Below are positions 60,401 through 64,000 of a stretch of DNA of 64,000 nt, piece by piece. The stretch spans positions 22,939,928 through 23,003,927 of the forward strand of contig CM034599.1 in assembly GCA_020091685.1 (NCBI GenBank), written 5' to 3'. The stretch's first letter is position 1; each line of letters starts with the position of its first letter. Source of the stretch: Lutjanus erythropterus (lineage: Eukaryota > Chordata > Actinopteri > Lutjaniformes > Lutjanidae). Below the pieces are notes generated by a model. It had not been told where the DNA came from. It worked only from the letters and a program-made list of their open reading frames with translations, and ran no database searches. The position numbers were made by a program, and so were the translations under genes.

Positions 60401-63400
60401 TTCTTGTTAGCACCCTTAGAGGGTGAAGAGGTTCTGAATAGAACCCCCAGAGAGGCTTCTGGGTGGAGCCACTACACTACAGAGGTCTTCTCTGCAGAAC
60501 CTGTCAGACAGGGTTCTGGGTAAAATCCTTTATATTTATTTATATTTATATATACTAGGTAGGACTCTCTGAAAGCGTTCCTGGTTCAATCTTTATAAAA
60601 AGTCCTAACAGGAACCAAAAAGTATTTCTTTCTGGGGACAAGCCAAAGAACCCTTTATGGTTCTAGGTGTCACCTTTATTTCTAAGAGTGTACCACACAC
60701 ACAGACTTTAGCTCGCACTCCAGTCCTGTCTGCACCTTTAATCCAGAGTCAAGTTTCTTTATCACCTTCACTGCACAGCGTATCACTATAAACTCCACTG
60801 TACTTCTCAGAATAAGACACGTATAGCAACAGCTGGTCAAACATTATGTAGCAGCATACCATACTTCTACCACCAGATTAAGCTGTGAAAATTAGAAAAA
60901 CATATTATAAGATGAATTAATGAAATTGATTAAAACAGCAAATCAGCAGAGTCTGTCATTAATGTGGTATGAAATCATCAGAAGACTCACTGGAGATTTT
61001 TACTATATGCAGCTGAGACTGATAATACAGTTCTATTTTAGGATGACCAATCTGTGCCGTGTTGTGCCGTATCACGATGCATTCTGAGCCAACTTATTAC
61101 AAAAAAACTCCACAGCAGCCATAAAAATCATTCCCGTAATCCAATATTCATCCACTCTGAGAGGCTCTCGTTCTCTATGAGGTAAACAGCGAGGGGCTTC
61201 AGAGGCTGGAGTGTGCTCGGTTTTGTATTTGTCCAAGAATTTTAAACAGATCAATCATCAAACGTTCTATAGAGAATGCAGTACCAGACAAAGAAAAGCA
61301 GAGTGAGGAGATGGACACAATCAGACAAGGAGACAGAAAGAGAAAGAGGAGAATAAATGGTCACATTTATAAGGAGAGACGTAGGTGATTAACCTCCTCT
61401 GAGTGAGATTACTAACATTAGGACAGGACCATTGTCTTCAGACAGATGTGTGCAGGTGTGTGCGAGTGTACGAGAGACAGAGTTTGTGTGTGTGTCTCCA
61501 TGCATGACTATGTGCATAATGGCCCAGTGTATTTTTAGCAAACACTGAAAGTTTTTTTTTTCCTGGAAACTGCGGTTGAGAATCTGCTTCCATCTGCCAG
61601 GAAGTCCAGCTAAAGAGGCCCAAACCTAAAGCCGGACCCGAGGCCAAATGGAAAGTGGCCTCAGCTTCTGACCGCAAGGTTAATTGCTAAAATTAAAGCC
61701 TCTGGAAAATTGCTTTAAATAGTAAAAATTTATATAGAATATCAAAGTTGAGTCTCTCACTAAGCATTCACAAAAATCTGAGTGAAAATAAATGTTCACA
61801 ACTTCAACTGAATTAACTGCTGTGTACAGGATCAGCAACAAAATGTATTTTAGCCACCTTAAAAAATTGACTACCTGTATAAAAAATCAGTATCAGTTTA
61901 AGTGTAGGCTGTATTTAGAACATTTTAACCGCTTTACTTTTTCTTTAAAATGGCTCCTGTTGTTTTTGGCTCTGACTTATAATTTGACAGGCATAAATGT
62001 GATATATTGTGGATTACTGTGGAAACAGTAACATCAAGGAGTGAGTAAAGTCACTGAAACATTAGAAAAATTAGAGGTGACTTTTTTATTTGTGAGAACT
62101 TGAACAAGGGGTCTGATGTAAACGATAAAAACATGCTTAGATGCAACTTCACATGTCTGGATTCAATACAATAACCGCTCTGGTTAACTGGCTTTGTACA
62201 GCAGAACATCTGAGCCCCATTATATACATTACTACCCCAACAAAACAGCTCATATAATTAATAAGAACTTGTAAAAAACTAAATATGTATCAAATTTTTC
62301 TTTTTAAGATGAGCCATGTGTTAACGACAGAGGTTAGCGTGGACACTTTACGGGCTCTGCCGCAGCTGTGTTTTCACACTCGTACTCCTGTACTGAGAGG
62401 TACAGTACAGAACTCTTCACACAGCTGCAGGGCACGAACACAAGACAAGAAAACACACACACGCGCACACACACGCACATACTCACAAACATTGTTAATA
62501 GTACCATTAAGGAACTTTGTGCAGTACTAAAACATGAAGCGAATACTTGTGGGATTTAGTCAGTAATGGTGGCTGTAAAGAAGAGAGCTGCTATTACAGC
62601 AGAATTTACTACACATTACTAAGCGCTGTGCCCTGGGATGGAAAGGCAGAGGAAACCTTCTACTTTTTATGATTGGAGGAGATTATGGAGCTTGGGTGCA
62701 TACGCTCACTTGTCTGAGCGTGTGTGTGTGGTCTTACCTCAGCGTCTTGATTCTGTAGGTCGTAAGTCCTCTGCAAGGCACGCATTGTTGCCACGCTTAG
62801 CTCCTCTTCCTCCAGCAGGAGCTCCAAAAGCATCACTAGCTGCTCCGACGTCACCTGAGGAGACAAAGCAATTCATGAGATTAATACACAGGCTCCCTCA
62901 TAAAATCAACTGAGACATATTATTGCACATTATGAGCAAAAAAAAGTCACATCCTCAATACACCAGCAGCTTCAAACTACTAAACTAGCAAAATTATAAA
63001 CATATTGCATGCTGGAAGTGTGTTCTCAAATGCATTTATTTAGGTTTAATTTTCTTTCCAGTGCTGGGGAAGGCTTGATGGGGAAAACACATCAATATAA
63101 GTCAGGTAATTAATGCAGCCTTTCAAACAGAGGAAACAGTGGCATAATAAAACAGAGCGGAGATGTGCAATTAAATAAATATGGTAAACCAAGTCAATCT
63201 TGTACAGCTGGGAAATATTACAAAATAGGCAAAAGAGGACAGATGAAGGGAAAATATTAGACTTCGAATCAAGGGCAGAGAGAGAGGTGAAACAAAGCAA
63301 TGAAGTTGTCTTTTTTGATATCGTCCTATTGTAGAGAAACAAAGAGAGCAGCAGTGTTCAGGGACACACGCTGCCAAAAAAGACAACTTTTAGAACATTT

Positions 63401-64000
63401 TTTCTTTGTAGGTTGTGAGATGGCGATGAAATCCCTGATTGCGGAGATGACAGCCTTAAAAATTGAGAAAAGACGAAAGGTTTTCAGGATGCCCCGCTGT
63501 TCTTAAAGGAATGGTTTGGATTATTGATGTGGGGTTGTATGAGGTTCTTATCCATAGTCAGTGTATTATTTACAGTAGATGCCGATTCGCACACCCCAGT
63601 TTGGAGAAGCAGAGAGGAGTACCTGCATGGAAGCTAAGCAATGTGCTGCTGTGGACAGGGTCAGCAGCAAAATACATTTTAGCCACTTAAAAGAGACCCA
63701 CCTAAAGAAAAACAATATATTTTAAGTTAGGGGTGTCACATACACTGATTATTGATATGGACATCATACAAACCCATTTCAAATAATCCAAACTATCCCT
63801 TTAAATAGCACATGTACTGACTGTGTTATCCTGAGGTAAACCTAAAGGAAACAAGCTATTTTATTCTAATGACTAACATCTTCAGGGAGGGTGGAAACTC
63901 TGCGGTGAATCTGGACGATCATTCTGGGGATGGATGTGGGCAGCGATATGAGAGAGTGACTTCCTCCCCTGGAGAGAGCTGTGCCCAGCCTTGCCTGCCT
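54304..64000 (-). CDS. AOPEP: AOPEP (aminopeptidase O, C9orf3/ONPEP), 3' part of gene
   Basis: AOPEP is an M1-family zinc aminopeptidase. It is known to cleave N-terminal residues, for example angiotensin III to IV, and has been found in nucleoli. Only the C-terminal end is here: exons 62738-62854, 54540-54626 and 54304-54444, all phase 0, giving 114 residues that align with the human C-terminus without gaps from residue to stop. A probable earlier exon touches the window edge (63878-64000). The HEXXH zinc site and the GxMEN-like motif must lie beyond 64000. The gene converges on FANCC, as in human. In mammals an intron of this gene holds the miR-23b/27b/24-1 cluster; here the cluster lies beyond the recognised stop codon. 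Confidence 0.95.
54540..54626 (-). CDS. AOPEP: AOPEP penultimate exon
   Basis: Minus-strand acceptor CTTCCAG before 54626 and donor CA|GTAAAT-type at 54540/54539. Its 29 codons read VRHRWCELVVKHEYTQAYGD and VEHFLVHDQ. Human reads VRHRWCELIVKHKFTKAYKS and VERFLQEDQ. The intron to the last exon is only 95 bp, so it cannot contain the microRNA cluster. Confidence 0.97.
55340..55860. repeat. Possible inverted-repeat element
   Basis: The left part has CAGGGTGTGAATGGGTGCTG and 'agtgcttgaaaccgcttgaa'. The right part ends GGTGTAGGAACCCTGG. CAGGGT...ACCCTG ends and 'gtgcttgaa' phrases mark a common fish repeat. Boundaries are approximate. Confidence 0.4.
57705..57845 (+). repeat. Dispersed repeat, copy 2 of a pair
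   Basis: Matches 200-335 in the same orientation. Shared blocks include GCAGGCAGAGG, CAGATACAG, CACACACTT and GAGTCTATA. It lies in the large AOPEP intron. Confidence 0.5.
60031..60690. mobile_element. 660-bp inverted-repeat element flanked by TA
   Basis: The left end is CACTCTTAGACATAAAAGCT. The right end, read inward, is CACTCTTAGAAATAAAGGTG. TA lies directly outside on both sides (60029-60030 and 60691-60692), the duplication expected for Tc1/mariner-type insertion. The interior is built of many degenerate GGGTTCT / AGAACCC units in both orientations, giving strong self-pairing. It has no transposase, so it would be mobilised by another element. Confidence 0.75.
61815..61880 (+). repeat. 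Fragment of the 63504-63803 repeat family
   Basis: The segment 'ctgctgtgtacaggatcagc' followed by 'aacaaaatgtattttagcca' corresponds to 63643-63690. The ends are missing. Confidence 0.55.
62738..62854 (-). CDS. AOPEP: AOPEP exon (third from the end)
   Basis: Minus-strand acceptor CTCCTCAG before 62854 and donor GAG|GTAAGA at 62738. Its 39 codons read VTSEQLVMLLELLLEEEELS, then VATMRALQRTYDLQNQDAE. Human reads LLPDQLVLLLEHLLEQKTLS and PRTLQSLQRTYHLQDQDAE. It is in phase 0 at both ends. Confidence 0.97.
62855..63877 (-). other. AOPEP intron, 1.0 kb
   Basis: It contains the 300-bp element at 63504-63803. The rest (62855-63503) shows nothing recognised. Confidence 0.5.
63504..63803. mobile_element. 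300-bp miniature inverted-repeat element
   Basis: The left end is TAAAGGAATGGTTTGGATTA. The right end, read inward, is TAAAGGGATAGTTTGGATTA, two differences in 20. The length is exactly 300 bp. It is non-coding. A fragment of the same family lies at 61815-61880. Confidence 0.75.
63878..64000 (-). CDS. AOPEP: Probable AOPEP exon cut by the window edge
   Basis: On the minus strand this is open for all 41 codons from the edge, ending MIVQIHRRVSTLPED before a donor GTTAGT. Phase 0 matches the next exon. The join would read LPED|VTSEQLV, at the position of the human basic linker before PDQLV. The upstream match to human is poor and the expected RAEVTKW motif is not evident, so it may be intronic. 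Confidence 0.4.

Larger units (their letters stand above)
54627..62737 (-). other. AOPEP intron, 8.1 kb
   Basis: It holds repeat sequence at 55340-55860, TG-rich tracts near 56240-56290 and 58210-58230, a GC-rich non-repetitive block at 58240-58430, the repeat at 57705-57845, the 660-bp element at 60031-60690, a repeat fragment at 61815-61880, and CA tracts near 62450-62480. No further exon and no microRNA were recognised. Confidence 0.55.

Overview
This is vertebrate genomic DNA, most likely from a ray-finned fish. Genes are split into short exons with GT-AG introns of 88 bp to nearly 9 kb. Most of the sequence is intronic or intergenic, AT-rich, and full of CA/TG microsatellites and degenerate transposon copies of types common in teleosts. 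The assignment to fish rests on gene structure and repeat types, not on a database search.

Layout. (1) 1-2600: repeats and microsatellites, no gene recognised. (2) About 2700-41856, plus strand: a complete FANCC gene (Fanconi anaemia core-complex subunit C). It has a candidate promoter and non-coding first exon (2690-3256), then 14 coding exons from 7084 to 41856. These join in frame to 591 residues; human FANCC has 558 residues and the same order of conserved blocks. (3) 41857-54303: the region between the two stop codons. It is not empty. On the minus strand it holds the miR-23b / miR-27b / miR-24 cluster: mir-23b at 50731-50807, mir-27b at 50395-50490, mir-24 at 45712-45784. It also holds two possible exons of their host transcript (49439-49502 and 43495-44193, the latter ending in two AATAAA signals). 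(4) 54304-64000, minus strand: the 3' end of AOPEP (aminopeptidase O, C9orf3/ONPEP). Three certain exons encode the C-terminal helical region, and a probable fourth runs off the window edge. The zinc-binding catalytic part lies outside.

FANCC and AOPEP face each other tail to tail, as in human 9q22, and the microRNA cluster lies between the two stop codons. In mammals the cluster is intronic in C9orf3. Here it lies about 3.5 kb beyond the recognised AOPEP stop codon, and mir-24 sits about 4.6 kb from mir-27b instead of the roughly 0.5 kb recalled for mammals. A 1.4 kb inverted-repeat element fills part of that gap.

Mobile-element remains with good structural support: a hAT-like element with a perfect 8-bp target duplication (25154-26405), a 660-bp element flanked by TA (60031-60690), a 300-bp inverted-repeat element (63504-63803), a 1.1 kb inverted-repeat element carrying a LINE tail (32154-33228), and a nested double inverted repeat (33741-35262). 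No bacterial, viral or CRISPR features were seen.
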